Position numbers and translations under genes: made by a program | Notes under the pieces: generated by a model | Told to the model about the DNA's origin: nothing | Seen by the model: only the letters and a program-made list of their open reading frames with translations | Database searches by the model: none | Part shown: in pieces, positions 43,880 to 54,565 of the stretch | Position numbering within the stretch: the stretch's first letter is position 1 | Layout of the letters: the number at the start of each line of letters is the position of its first letter | Assembly: GCA_030323885.1 (NCBI GenBank) | Contig: CM059187.1 | Coordinates: forward strand, 135,461,826 to 135,525,825 | DNA length: 64,000 bases | Source: Branchipolynoe longqiensis | Taxonomy: Eukaryota > Annelida > Polychaeta > Phyllodocida > Polynoidae | Direction: 5' to 3'

Positions 43880-44311
43880 AATGTATATTATTTATTATAT
43901 TAAATATATATATATATATATATATATGATGTATGTATGTGTTTATTATATTTATATACTATATACATATATATTATATATATATTTACATATATGTTTT
44001 AAGCGGGTTATTAATAATATATATTATATATATACTATATATTATATATATATATTGTATTTGTGTGGTCTGTATATGATACTCTCAGGCAAGGAGCCAC
44101 ATAGACAGTATGGTGATATCAGGGAGCCTAGGTGGTGTAATGGTTAGCACACTGGCCCGGAATGCAAAGAGATGTGGGTTCGAGTCCCGCTCTAGGTGCA
44201 ATATTTCCCATTTTCATCACCCTCACGACATATATAAATATCTTTAAGCGTGTTAATTCACTGCCAGGTTATATATGTGTATATATAAAAAGTAAAACAA
44301 GAATATATTAT

Positions 44312-44342
<31 letters not shown>

Positions 44343-44360
44343 AATATATATATATATGCT
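43880..44360. repeat. TA-rich block surrounding a tRNA-like sequence
   Basis: (TA)n and ATATATTTAT runs at 43900-44060 and 44275-44360. Confidence 0.85.
44126..44198 (+). pseudogene. tRNA-Gln-like sequence, probably pseudogene or SINE head
   Basis: Folds as acceptor GCCTAGG with TCTAGGT (wobbles at both ends), D-arm GTGTAATGGTTAGCAC and a full T-arm GTGGGTTCGAGTCCCGC. The D-arm closely resembles animal tRNA-Gln. The anticodon stem does not pair and U33 is replaced by C, so it should not be a working tRNA. The A- and B-box promoters are intact and could still be transcribed by Pol III. Confidence 0.5.
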
Positions 44361-44722
44361 TAATCTATCAATTAAATAGTTAAACTTTCATACATTTCCT
44401 TCACACGGATGTTGTCAGTAACCGGATCAAGCAATTGTAGAAAATACCCTGGTTACACAAACAGTCCAAAAGTAAGCGTCCGAATCCGCAGTATCACATC
44501 AAACACGCCGTGTTTATTTACACAATGTATATGAAGGCCGTTTTATAAGAGTGGAGACGCTTCAATATCAGGCACACGGGGTCACCACCATGCAGGATAC
44601 TGACTGGGCAGTGTGCGCGGATGCCTACTTCTGAGACCAGTGCAATGTACCGTCTTGTCTGTTGTCTTCAGTTACAATGTCCAATTGCGGGGTCCCAGCA
44701 ACGGGCTTATAGTTAGTTAAGG
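44361..44722. other. No recognisable feature
   Basis: Single-copy-looking mixed sequence without a protein-like frame. Confidence 0.45.
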
Positions 44723-44876
44723 GCCGGTCACATACACGTTAGTGGACGTAGTTGAACGTAGTGGAGGCTAACGTAGTTGAATGTAGCTGAACATAGCTGA
44801 ACATAGCTGAACGTAGTTGAACGTAGTTGAACGTAGTTGAACGTACCGGCATCCATACTTCTCCGTCGTGCTAACT
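44723..44876. mobile_element. Foldback iteron element, left half
   Basis: Starts AAGGGCCGGTCACATACACG, followed by GGACGTAGTTGAACGTAGTG and tandem TAGTTGAACG units to GTACCGGCATCCATACTTCT. Its right end is absent. Confidence 0.78.
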
Positions 44877-45025
44877 TGGTAATAATGTGAGTGGGCTGTG
44901 AGTTCCGATTTAATTTTTGAACATGTTCAAAAGAGGCTGAATTTGCATCTGTGATGCTAACGTACTCTAGAGTACTCTAGCATAATCTGGCACACTCTAT
45001 CATGCTCTAGCGTACTTGGACTAAG

Positions 45026-45303
45026 CCCTGCTCACATAGCCGTGAGTGGACGTAGGTGAACATAGTGGAGGCTAACGTAGTTGAACGTAGTTGAAAGTAG
45101 TTGAATGTAGTTGAATGTAGTTGAACGTACTGGCATCCATACCGTAACATATTTATCTGTACCGTAACGTATTTATCCATACCAAAACCTGCCGTACCTT
45201 AATGTATTTCAATGTAAATTAACGTACTTACACCACGTTTGACCCACCACGTTAATCTATCCTACGTTCAACTATTTTCACTAAAGTGTATGTGACCAGG
45301 GCT
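45026..45303. mobile_element. Foldback iteron element, complete but diverged
   Basis: The left end AGCCCTGCTCACATAGCCGT and right end AAGTGTATGTGACCAGGGCT are inverses. Tandem GTAGTTGAAYGTA units occupy 45078-45130. A second run built of CCATACCGTAACGTATTTAT follows. Confidence 0.75.
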
Positions 45304-45406
45304 TTATACGCGGTTGCATAAAGAAGACACAATTTACCTAATTAGCGCATATATTGACAAGAATATTTCATGTCATGCATCACTCCTATGCATCAGGTTT
45401 GTAAAC

Positions 45407-45588
45407 TACAGTAAAACCTCCCTCACCGACCACCTCCACGGATCGACCACTCCCCTATATCGATCGCTTTATTTGGGTCCCAACAATACCATTGTAACCA
45501 TATTCTAACTCCCTAAACCGACCACCTCCCTAAATGGACCACTTAAAGTCGGTCCCAAGGTCGGTCGATTTAGAGAGGTTTTACTGTA
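45407..45588. mobile_element. Tigger-like MITE, AGTAAAACCTC family, best copy
   Basis: TACAGTAAAACCTCCCTCAC to TTTAGAGAGGTTTTACTGTA with TA at both edges. It is the clearest full-length member. Confidence 0.87.
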
Positions 45589-45589
45589 T

Positions 45590-47345
45590 TCCTATTATGG
45601 TAAATACGCATAGAAGCTATTGATGTATTACATGTCATACACTATGCCCATTGTTGTAAATACGCATATAACTTAGAAGCTATTGATACATGACATTTCC
45701 TATTATTGTAAAAATGCATAGAAGCTAATGATACATCACTTTCCATACACTATTCATGTTATGGCAAAACACAGAAGCTATTGATACATCACACACATGT
45801 CATACACTATTCCGATTATGCTAAATACACATAGAAGCTATTGATACATGACATATCATATGCTATTCCTACTATTGTGTATTGCTATTGATACATCACA
45901 TGTCTTACCCTATTTCTATCATTGTAAATGCATGTAGAAACTATTGATACTGATAGATCACATGTCATAGACTATACCTATTATGATAAGTACACCTAGA
46001 AGCCATTGATACATCACATCATACACTATTTCTATTATGGTAAATACATGTGTCATAAACTATTCCTATTATGGGAAATACACGTAGAAGCTATTGATAC
46101 ATCACATGTCATACACTATTCCTATTATGGTAAATACACGTAGAAGCTATTGATACATCACATGTCATACACTATTCCTATTATGGTAAATACACGTAGA
46201 AGCTATTGATACATCACATGTCATACAGTATTACTATTATGGTAAATACACATAGAAGCTATTGATACATCACATGTCATACAGTATTACTATTATGGTA
46301 AATACACGTAGAAGCTATTGATACATCACATGTCATAAACTATTCCTATTATGGTAAATACACGTAGAAGCTATTGATACATCACATGTCATAAACTATT
46401 CCTATTATGGTAAATACACGTAGAAGCTATTGATACATCACATGTCATACACTATTCCTATTATGGTAAATACACGTAGAAGCTATTGATACATCACATG
46501 TCATAAACTATTCCTATTATGGTAAATACACGTAGAAGCTATTGATACATCACATGTCATACAGTATTACTATTATGGTAAATACACGTAGAAGCTATTG
46601 ATACATCACATGTCATACACTATTCCTATTATGGTAAATACACGTAGAAGCTATTGATACATCACATGTCATACAGTATTACTATTATGGTAAATACACG
46701 TAGAAGCTATTGATACATCACATGTCATAACTATTACTTATTATGTGTAAATACACGTAGAAGCTATTGATACATCACATGTCATACACTAATCCTATTA
46801 TGGTAAATACAATGAAGGTGACACATCACATGTCGATAGCTAGTGTTACTATTAGTGATAGATATATGTAGAAGCTATTGATACATTACATGTCATACAG
46901 TATTAATATTATGGTAAATACACGTAGAAGCTATTGATACATCACATGTCTAAACTATATACACGTGGAAGCTGCTGAACTTCACCATAAACTATTCCTA
47001 TTATGGTAAATACACGTAGAAGCTATTGATACATGACATGTCATAAACTATTCCTATTATGGTAAATACACGTAGAAGCTATTGATACATCACATGTCAT
47101 AAACTATTCCTATTATGGTAAATACACGTAGAAGCTATTGATACATCACATGTCATACACTATTCCTATTATGGTAAATACACGTAGAAGCTATTGATAC
47201 ATCACATGTCATACAGTATTACTATTATGGTAAATACACGTAGAAGCTATTGATAGATCACATGTCATACACTATTCCTATTATGATAAATACACGTAGA
47301 AATTGATACATCACATGTCATACACTATTCCTATTATGGTAAATA
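45590..47345 (+). repeat. 56-bp satellite array, about 31 units
   Basis: Unit CCTATTATGGTAAATACACG, then TAGAAGCTATTGATACATCA, then CATGTCATACACTATT. Units at 46080-46730 are nearly identical, while the left edge (45590-46020) is degenerate with variable spacing. There are no long open frames. Confidence 0.95.
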
Positions 47346-47949
47346 CACATTTTGTAAAGTGCTTAGCACTCTAGACGGCAACACGTCGTACACTCGTCGC
47401 GGTCACCATTTGGTAAAGTCGACAGCAGGCAGATGTGGTTGTGAAGGCAGGCTAAATAGGAAATCACTACAGGCAAGTAGAAGATAGGCAGAGTATAGAG
47501 TGTGCAGAAGGAACCAGAAGGAGCTTGCTTGTTTTATTATTATATAGTCTCATGAATCCAAGATGGCTGTCACACCTGATCAGCTCCTCCAATCAGCACT
47601 ATGCATTCTGCAACCAACCAATGAACATCCAACCTGCCTGTGTCCAAGCCTTGGTTGTTTATGGCTACAGTGCCCTGTTGTGTCTGGGTGTGCAGTGATC
47701 CTTAAATAACACTTGGGGGGAGGGGATATGTGAGCAGAGCTCCCAAGGCTCTGTCACACTAAAAGTAGTGCCCCTCTCACACTATCTATAACTGCACAAT
47801 GTTTATATCAAATCAGCAAAGGATCACCAGCACCACATAATACCTTAATGCCTCTGGCTTTATATACCATTTACCTTTTTATATACAATTGTAATTACCA
47901 TAGACTAGTTCACACCATCCTTAAAAGTCTAAATATCGGGAAATTTTAC
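47346..47949. other. 600-bp insertion splitting the 56-bp satellite
   Basis: The array stops at AAATACACAT and resumes at CATGTCATACACTATTCC. The insert begins TTTTGTAAAGTGC and ends AAATTTTACAA, a weak 7-bp inverted match. No ORF, tRNA box or known family is recognised. It is probably an unnamed mobile element. Confidence 0.5.
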
Positions 47950-48545
47950 AACATGTCATACACTATTCCTATTGTGATAAATACACATAGAAGCTATTGA
48001 TACATCACATGTCATACATTATTCCTATTATGGTAAATACACGTAGAAGCTATTGATACATCACAGGTCATACACTATTCCTATTATGGTAAATACACGT
48101 AGAAGCTATTGATACATCACATGTCATACAGTATTACTATTATGGTAAATACACGTAGAAGCTATTGGTAGATCACATGTCATACACTATTCCTATTATG
48201 GTAAAGACACGTAGAAGCTATTGGTAGATCACTTGTCGTACACTATTCCTGTTAGGGTAAACCCACATAAAAACTATTGATACATCACATGTCATACACT
48301 ATTCCAACTATGGTAAATACACGTAGAAGCTATTGACAGATCACTTGTCATACAATATTCCTATTATGGTAAATACACGTAGACGCTATTGACAGATCAC
48401 TTGTCATACACTATTCATATTATGGTAAATACACATAGAAGCTATTGACAGATCACTTGTCGTACATTATTCCTGTTATGGTAAATACACGTAAAAGCTA
48501 TTGATACATCACATGTCATACACTATTCCAATTACAGTAAATGCA
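47950..48545 (+). repeat. 56-bp satellite array, second block, about 10 units
   Basis: Same unit as 45590-47345, with more substitutions (GACAGATCACTTGTC variants). 48546-48804 is unassigned. Confidence 0.94.
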
Positions 48546-48804
48546 CACAGAACTAACAGGATTTGGTAGGAATCTGTATACATGAACGATTTTATTGTAG
48601 TTTCGTCATTAAGGGCCCGTCATTCTGCACATAGGACGGAGGTGGTAAATCACTGCAGGCCACCCAACTATCAAAGGGGTGTCAGGGGCTTTGTGAATAA
48701 TAATGGTTAAAGTATGTGAAACATGCTATGCGTGCAACAGAGATTTGTGACATGGTGTGTGAGGGTGTGTGTGATGGTGTGTGTTGATGGTGTGTGATGG
48801 TGGG

Positions 48805-48925
48805 TGATTGGTTGGTTGTTGGCGTTTTACCTACTGGCAACATCTAAGGAGATATCAGGACTGGTACCGACGTGTGAGAGTGCGCACTCATGGCGACTTT
48901 GTAGTGCTGCACCAGTAGAGTGTCA
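48805..48925 (-). mobile_element. SINE-A2 3' half, cut by gap
   Basis: GGTTGGTTGTTGGCGTTTTA to GACTTTGTAGTGCTGC in reverse orientation, then Ns. Confidence 0.85.
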
Positions 48926-49424
48926 NNNNNNNNNNNNNNNNNNNNNNNNNNNNNNNNNNNNNNNNNNNNNNNNNNNNNNNNNNNNNNNNNNNNNNNNNNN
49001 NNNNNNNNNNNNNNNNNNNNNNNNNNNNNNNNNNNNNNNNNNNNNNNNNNNNNNNNNNNNNNNNNNNNNNNNNNNNNNNNNNNNNNNNNNNNNNNNNNNN
49101 NNNNNNNNNNNNNNNNNNNNNNNNNNNNNNNNNNNNNNNNNNNNNNNNNNNNNNNNNNNNNNNNNNNNNNNNNNNNNNNNNNNNNNNNNNNNNNNNNNNN
49201 NNNNNNNNNNNNNNNNNNNNNNNNNNNNNNNNNNNNNNNNNNNNNNNNNNNNNNNNNNNNNNNNNNNNNNNNNNNNNNNNNNNNNNNNNNNNNNNNNNNN
49301 NNNNNNNNNNNNNNNNNNNNNNNNNNNNNNNNNNNNNNNNNNNNNNNNNNNNNNNNNNNNNNNNNNNNNNNNNNNNNNNNNNNNNNNNNNNNNNNNNNNN
49401 NNNNNNNNNNNNNNNNNNNNNNNN
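48926..49424. other. Assembly gap (about 500 N)
   Basis: A run of N. The right side (49425-49756) shows no continuation of the SINE and nothing else recognisable. Confidence 0.99.
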
Positions 49425-49756
49425 AGCTGTTTTAAAGGTGTGAAACCACTTTGCACTTAGCTTCTTGAACCAGCGTAATGCCACGACAAATAAGAGCATA
49501 CTTTCGGCCGTGAATATATTCTGCAAATTTAATGCGGTTCCCTTGATCCTGCTCCCAGCTTTGAAAATGGGCTGAGGTGGCCGGACGGTCGACTCGCAAA
49601 TCCTATTTTAAAGACGTCTGCAGACGGGTTGAACCCCCTCCCCCCACACACACACATACACAATCCACACACCCACATCCACACAAATATTTAAGCTGAT
49701 TTTCGGCGTCATTAAGTTTTCCAGTTATGAAATATATAGCTTAATCGCCCCCACTG

Positions 49757-50122
49757 AAGACGGGATGTCCGAATGAGTTGAGCGTCAATCTCCCGTTTTG
49801 GTAGATCGTGGGATTCGAACTCACTGGTTAGAACCAGGTCCAGTCAAACCAAATGACTTAAAGAAGTTATACTTGTCGCTTCCTACCCAGGCGCTTGGCA
49901 TTATTATGATAGGGCAAGGACTGCTTATGGTCCCGTCCTGACATGACCTGTGATGTTGTCAGGGCGTTAAACTCCAACAACCAACCATCAGGTCATGGTG
50001 CTGGCGGCCTGGTCTCCCAGTAGGATAGCACTATAAAGCCGCCACGAGTGAGCACTGTTACATATCGGTACCCATCCTGATATGACCTTAGGTGTTGCTG
50101 AGACGTAAAACTCCAACAACCA
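49757..50122 (+). mobile_element. Chimeric SINE-A copy with a duplicated tail inside
   Basis: The A1-type head GAAGACGGGATGTCCGAATG and first half of the body break at GCAAGGACTG. There a SINE tail (CGTCCTGACATGACCTGTGA to TTAAACTCCAACAACCAACC) intervenes before the second half of a body resumes at CAGGTCATGGTGCTGGCGGC. The final tail is AAAACTCCAACAACC (A2 type). 50123-50400 is unassigned. Confidence 0.85.
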
Positions 50123-50499
50123 GCCTCCACTGACCTGCGTGGCCTCCTGAGGCGTGGTGGTATGTATTTACATACCTGAAGGAAGGGGGCCCCTATTTGG
50201 CCATTTGCCGGAGGTTTAATAAATAATAGTCAGCTAACAACAATTATGCGATTCGTCGCCACAATGCGCTTCTTTGAACTTTCTACAGTAGACGCACATT
50301 TCAATCGGACCGGGGTAAAGTTTTCCCACATTGCCTTTACCCCCATGCAACCATTTCTTTGTTTTAAACCAGACTGTTTTCAGAAAGATGAGGGGCGATG
50401 ATGTGTGGTGATGGTGGAGGAGTTGGTGGGTGTGGGTGTGGGTGTGTGGTTGGATGGGGATATATATTTTTTCCTATCTTTCCCCCCATTTTCCCCCTT

Positions 50500-50620
50500 T
50501 CTTTTTCTTCTTCTTCTTCTTCTTCTTCTTCTTCTTCTTCTTCTTCTTCTTCTTCTTCTTTCTTCTTCTTCTTCTTCTTCTCCTCCTCCTCCTTCCCCCC
50601 CCCCCCCCCCTTCCTCTCCT
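50500..50620. repeat. (TTC)n microsatellite with C run
   Basis: TTC triplets at 50507-50590 followed by C at 50595-50611. Confidence 0.95.
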
Positions 50621-50724
50621 TTCCCTGAATAGACAAACACTTGACTCTTCTTTTTATGCAAGTCGCCTTGACGGCTGCCGGTGACGGGATGAACCTGTTT
50701 TTATCTGGGATGGTCCCCTCCTCC

Positions 50725-51450
50725 CACCATCACCACACCACCACTACCAGTACCACCATACCAACAGCAGCACCAGCACCAACACTACTACCACCACCAC
50801 CACCACCACCACCACCACCAACAACAGCCCCATCACCACCACCACCACCACCACCACCACCACCACCACCACCACCACTACCACCACACCATACCACCAG
50901 CAGCACCAGCACCAGGACCAGCACCAACACCACCACCACCACACCACCACTACCACCATAGCAGCACCACCACCACCACCACCACTACCACCACCACCAC
51001 CACCACCACACCACCACCACCAACACTGCCACCACCACCACCACTGCCACCACCACCACCACTGCCACCACCACCACCACTACAACCACCGCCGGAACTA
51101 CGACCACCACCAACACCACCACCACCACCAGTACCTACACCACCACTGCCACTGCCTCCACCAATGCCATCACCAATGCCACCATTCTACCACCACCACC
51201 ACCACCACTGCAACCACCACCTCCCCCACCACCACCATCACCACCATCCTCCCCTACCACCACCATCCTCCCCCCCCCCACCATCCTCCCCCCCCCCACC
51301 ATCACCCCCCCCCCCCCCACCACCACCACCACCACGACTGGTATCCTCCCCCCCGCCACCACTATCATCGCACCACCACCACAACCCCCCCACCACCTCC
51401 ACTACCATCACCACCACCACCACCACCACCACCACCACCACCACCACCAC
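50725..51450. repeat. (CCA)n minisatellite, about 700 bp
   Basis: CCA triplets with CTA, GCA and GTA variants. The histidine/proline/threonine and valine-rich frames are artefacts. 50640-50724 is unassigned. Confidence 0.95.
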
Positions 51451-51537
51451 CTCCCGTGTGACGGTGGCGACCCGTGTTTTTACTGGTGCCGGCCCGCAGC
51501 CCCCATGAATCACGGTAAGATTACTCAACGCGCCGCC

Positions 51538-51603
51538 CCGGAAGTAGGGGGGGCGATGCCGTCGAGGTCACGACCCGGAAGGGGAAGTGCAAGGAGCCGC
51601 CAT
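51538..51603. promoter_or_regulatory. ETS-type CCGGAAGT and YY1-like GCCGCCAT motifs
   Basis: CCGGAAGT at 51538-51545 and GCCGCCAT at 51596-51603 are typical of TATA-less housekeeping promoters. Function is inference. Confidence 0.3.
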
Positions 51604-51883
51604 AATGGGTTGTTGTGGGGCGGCGTCTGTGGTGGGTTTGTCGGCAACCCTGGAGGAGTAGCTGTAACAGTGGGCTCAGGACCCCTCTCTCACCCTCGCC
51701 ACCAACCCCCGCCCCTCACCATACCCCCCTCCCGCACTCGCGCAGCCGTAGCCCCCCCCCCCCCCCCACACACACACACACCACTCACACCCCCTCATCC
51801 CCCAGGCCTTCTCGGCAGCGCCCCGCCGTGGAGGAGGTGCCGACACTGGCCGTGCTGTCTCCTTGTCACTGGCGCCCGCTCCG

Positions 51884-51891
51884 TGACGTCA
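51884..51891. promoter_or_regulatory. Perfect CRE palindrome TGACGTCA
   Basis: Full-site CREB/ATF motif inside the CpG-rich region, 280 bp downstream of the ETS/YY1-like pair. Confidence 0.35.
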
Positions 51892-52500
51892 CCCGCTGAC
51901 CTCGTGCCCAGATGGCAGCACTGCCTTCCGCCAGCCCCGACTGACCCCATTTTGGGACGTGACCTCGTTTCTCGCCGCCCGTGTCAGTCAATAGTAGGTG
52001 CCGTAGTACTACAGCTGGTTGTGGGGGGGCGGGGGGGGGGGGGAGTGGCGGGGATCCCCGGAGGACGCCGGCGCGGCGCGGGGCGAGGCGGCGCTAGGCG
52101 GCGCAGGGGAGGCGCCCAGCGGCGGCAGGCCGCGCCCCGCCCGGCTGATTGCCGTTTAGGGACGAGATTAGTGGCTTCTGGCTGCACAGGGCTCCAACCG
52201 TAGAGGCCCTCGCTGACAGCTTGGGTATACGGTGGGTGGCGGGAGGACCAGTCCGCTTAGATCCCTGCCTCTGTCTGGGGTCGGGGTTGGGGTCGGGATC
52301 GGGGCTGGGGCCGGGGCTGTGGGCTGGGGCCCGGGAGCCGGAGCCGGGGCCGGGGCCGGGGGATGGAGCCGGGGGATGGGTCCAGGGCTGGGGTTGAAGA
52401 AGGGGCCAAGCCTGGGACTGGTGCCATGATCGGGGCCGGGACCAGGATCAGGGCCGCGGCTGGATGGGGTCGGAGGGTGCGTTGTGAAGGCAAGGGCAGT

Positions 52501-53809
52501 CGTGGGCACTGGACTGCGCCCTATGGCTGGGTGGGGTGAACAAATTGGACTTTAAGGTGGTTGGGGTGATAGCGGCATGTGGCTGTTTCAGAGTCAGTGG
52601 CAGATTAGAGGATGGCGCTGGGTGCCAGTGAGGGCAGTGGGACATTTGATAGGCTGACTACCTCTCTTCAGGTGACAATCGAGTTGTTGTTGGCTCATCT
52701 AGTGGCTTCTCCACTGATGGATGCAGCCTTGTAGCCACACCCGAACACATCATGGCCCGTATTATGCTGACTATCCTTCACCGCCCACATCCATATCTTG
52801 AACTTCCCCCCTGTGGCTCCACTAGGGGCTTCCTTTATATCGAACCATTCTTCACCGATAATTCTTTTATGAATAGTCCGTTTCCCCCCCTATTGAAGTG
52901 CATATGTGTGAAAGTTTGTACATTCATTCAATTAAAAGCAGAATTCAAAGCAAATTCTTCTCTTCTCATTTTAGCTTACAAGCATTCGCTTCGATTCTTG
53001 CTGTTCTAGTAACTTCCCGTGTGGCTTCCGTGATGGTATGCAATTCTTGGAGAAATTGCTTCTCTGCTGGTGTCCGAACTATTTCTAAAAGTGAGTGGTT
53101 CCCTATAGACACAGGCAATGGTTTATCTACTGGCTTCAGTGACAGCTTTGGACATGTATTATACCATTTGCTTCTTCAAATTGTTCTCCTTAGCGACTTT
53201 CGAATGCCTTTCTAAAATTGCTTTCCTAGCGGGTTCTATAACGTTGGCCATAAAGGCTTGCATAGTGTCTTCCCCAATTGCAGCTGAAAATAGCGTTGTA
53301 AATTGTATTCCCCAATGTCTTTCTGAGTGGTTTCCCAAATCCTGCCTATTGCCCTGCACTGATATAAGTTACTCAGTGGCGTTGTGAATTGCTCATTAAC
53401 TAGCATCTCATATGACTCCATCACTACTTGGCATGCCATCCCTACACTGGCTTCTCAAATGGCTTATGATTTCCCAAGCGGGTTTTGCAATATATTTCCC
53501 AGGGGATCTTTCCGTATGGCTTCCTAGGTAGCATTGTGATCTTAGTAGCTTCCCAATTATTTCAGCACTAAGTTTTCTTTCACCAGTATTATTCGAAATT
53601 TTATTTTGTTACATTTGTTTGTCAATTTGCTTATTGATTGATCCGCTCATATGGTAGACTATTTGGTGGCAAAGAAAATTACCTTTTTCCCATAAGGGCT
53701 CACCTCTACTTTATCACACAGAAAGAATGTATTTTTTTGGTATATACTTTACTAGTGTAATAATGAAAACTATGTGCACCCTGTATGTATGTATATATAT
53801 GTGTATATA
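52501..53809. other. No recognisable gene; recurrent GTGGCTTCC phrases
   Basis: Phrases such as GTGGCTTCC/ACTGGCTTC recur irregularly (52702, 52816, 53032, 53132, 53446, 53516), suggesting a very old tandem repeat. The frames at 52752-53387 show no family that I know. TA-rich 53790-53811 is the DIRS target. Confidence 0.45.
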
Positions 53810-53881
53810 TATTTTACCTCGGTAAACAGCCTCAGGCTAGCCTCAGGCTAGGGAGAGGTAAGCACGTCCGGTACCAGCAAT
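53810..53881 (+). repeat. DIRS left terminus
   Basis: 53812-53855 is the exact inverse of 58872-58915. 53846-53881 (GGCTAGGGAGAGGTAAGCAC onward) is the inverse of 59113-59148, the shared inverted terminal repeat. The outer end contains the small palindrome TTTACCTCGGTAAA. Confidence 0.93.
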
Positions 53882-54014
53882 TAGCATATACAACTCACGA
53901 CTGGATAACGTGTCGTTGGGTTGCTCCGGCAAAATTAGTCTACATACAAGCAAATACGCAGTAAGTATAATAAAAACTGTGGTTAGCTTAATTATGATGC
54001 ATTAGAGCATCAAT

Positions 54015-54155
54015 ATGGAAAGTTTAGACTTTCGTTGGTCCAATTTGGACGAGTTATTTGGTTATAAACAACCAAGGATAGAACACTCGAGTGGGTTTCG
54101 CGAAGGAACCAAACCGGTCATTAGCGGTTATGTCAACACCCGGGTCACCGTGTGA
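54015..54155 (+). CDS. Short leader ORF of the DIRS element (46 codons)
   Basis: Starts at ATG 54015 and gives MESLDFRWSNLDELFGYK at its N-terminus, ending TGA at 54153. The composition is protein-like. It may be an upstream ORF or the broken beginning of ORF1. No family recognised and no counterpart visible, because the other copy lacks this part. Confidence 0.3.
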   Translation: MESLDFRWSNLDELFGYKQPRIEHSSGFREGTKPVISGYVNTRVTV

Positions 54156-54185
54156 CTATGGGTAGAGATGTGGGTTCGCCCTATC

Positions 54186-54425
54186 TCATGTGGAAATTCT
54201 CTCGTACTCTAATAGAGAGTAATGTTGGAGATGCTCCTGGGTTTCTTTTATAGACTCCCCTAGACAAAACTTTTTCAGGCGTTTCTCCGAGTTTCGTAGC
54301 ATTTTCTCCAACTTGTTGACGTAGTAGTCACAGGTGGGAGAAGTGTGCGGAACAGAGGGATGGGCGGGCCGATACACTGGTCCCGACCCCGCGTAAGGTT
54401 TGGGCTTGACCCACAACCCACGCAC
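54186..54425 (-). CDS. Antisense ORF in the DIRS leader (79 codons)
   Basis: Starts with ATG at 54425 on the minus strand. Its C-terminal half is lysine/glutamate-rich and amphipathic (NKLEKMLRNSEKRLKK), unlike the repeat-driven frames elsewhere. Function unknown; it may be chance. Known DIRS-1 elements produce antisense transcripts, which makes it worth recording. Confidence 0.25.
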   Translation of the reverse strand: MRGLWVKPKPYAGSGPVYRPAHPSVPHTSPTCDYYVNKLEKMLRNSEKRLKKFCLGESIKETQEHLQHYSLLEYERIST

Positions 54426-54565
54426 AAATTTAGCTTATTACGCCTGTGTTATAACGGTATAAACACGTTCTCTAACACCAATAGATGTCCAAATGAGTTT
54501 GAAACAACCATATTGTGACATATATATATACCGGGACTGACCAAAAATCTTTGTTTCAGCTCCCG

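Larger units (their letters stand above)
51451..52500. other. CpG-rich island-like region, no gene supported
   Basis: The most CpG-dense stretch in the window, with several promoter-type motifs (next entries), a C run near 51751-51767 and a GGGGCCGGGGCTGGG-type G-quadruplex-prone tract at 52275-52480. A 232-codon frame at 51505-52203 has no recognisable domain and follows the GC bias. Confidence 0.4.

Noticed and set aside
45590..48545. CRISPR-like array
   Set aside because: The 56-bp units are contiguous tandem repeats without unique spacers, in an animal genome.
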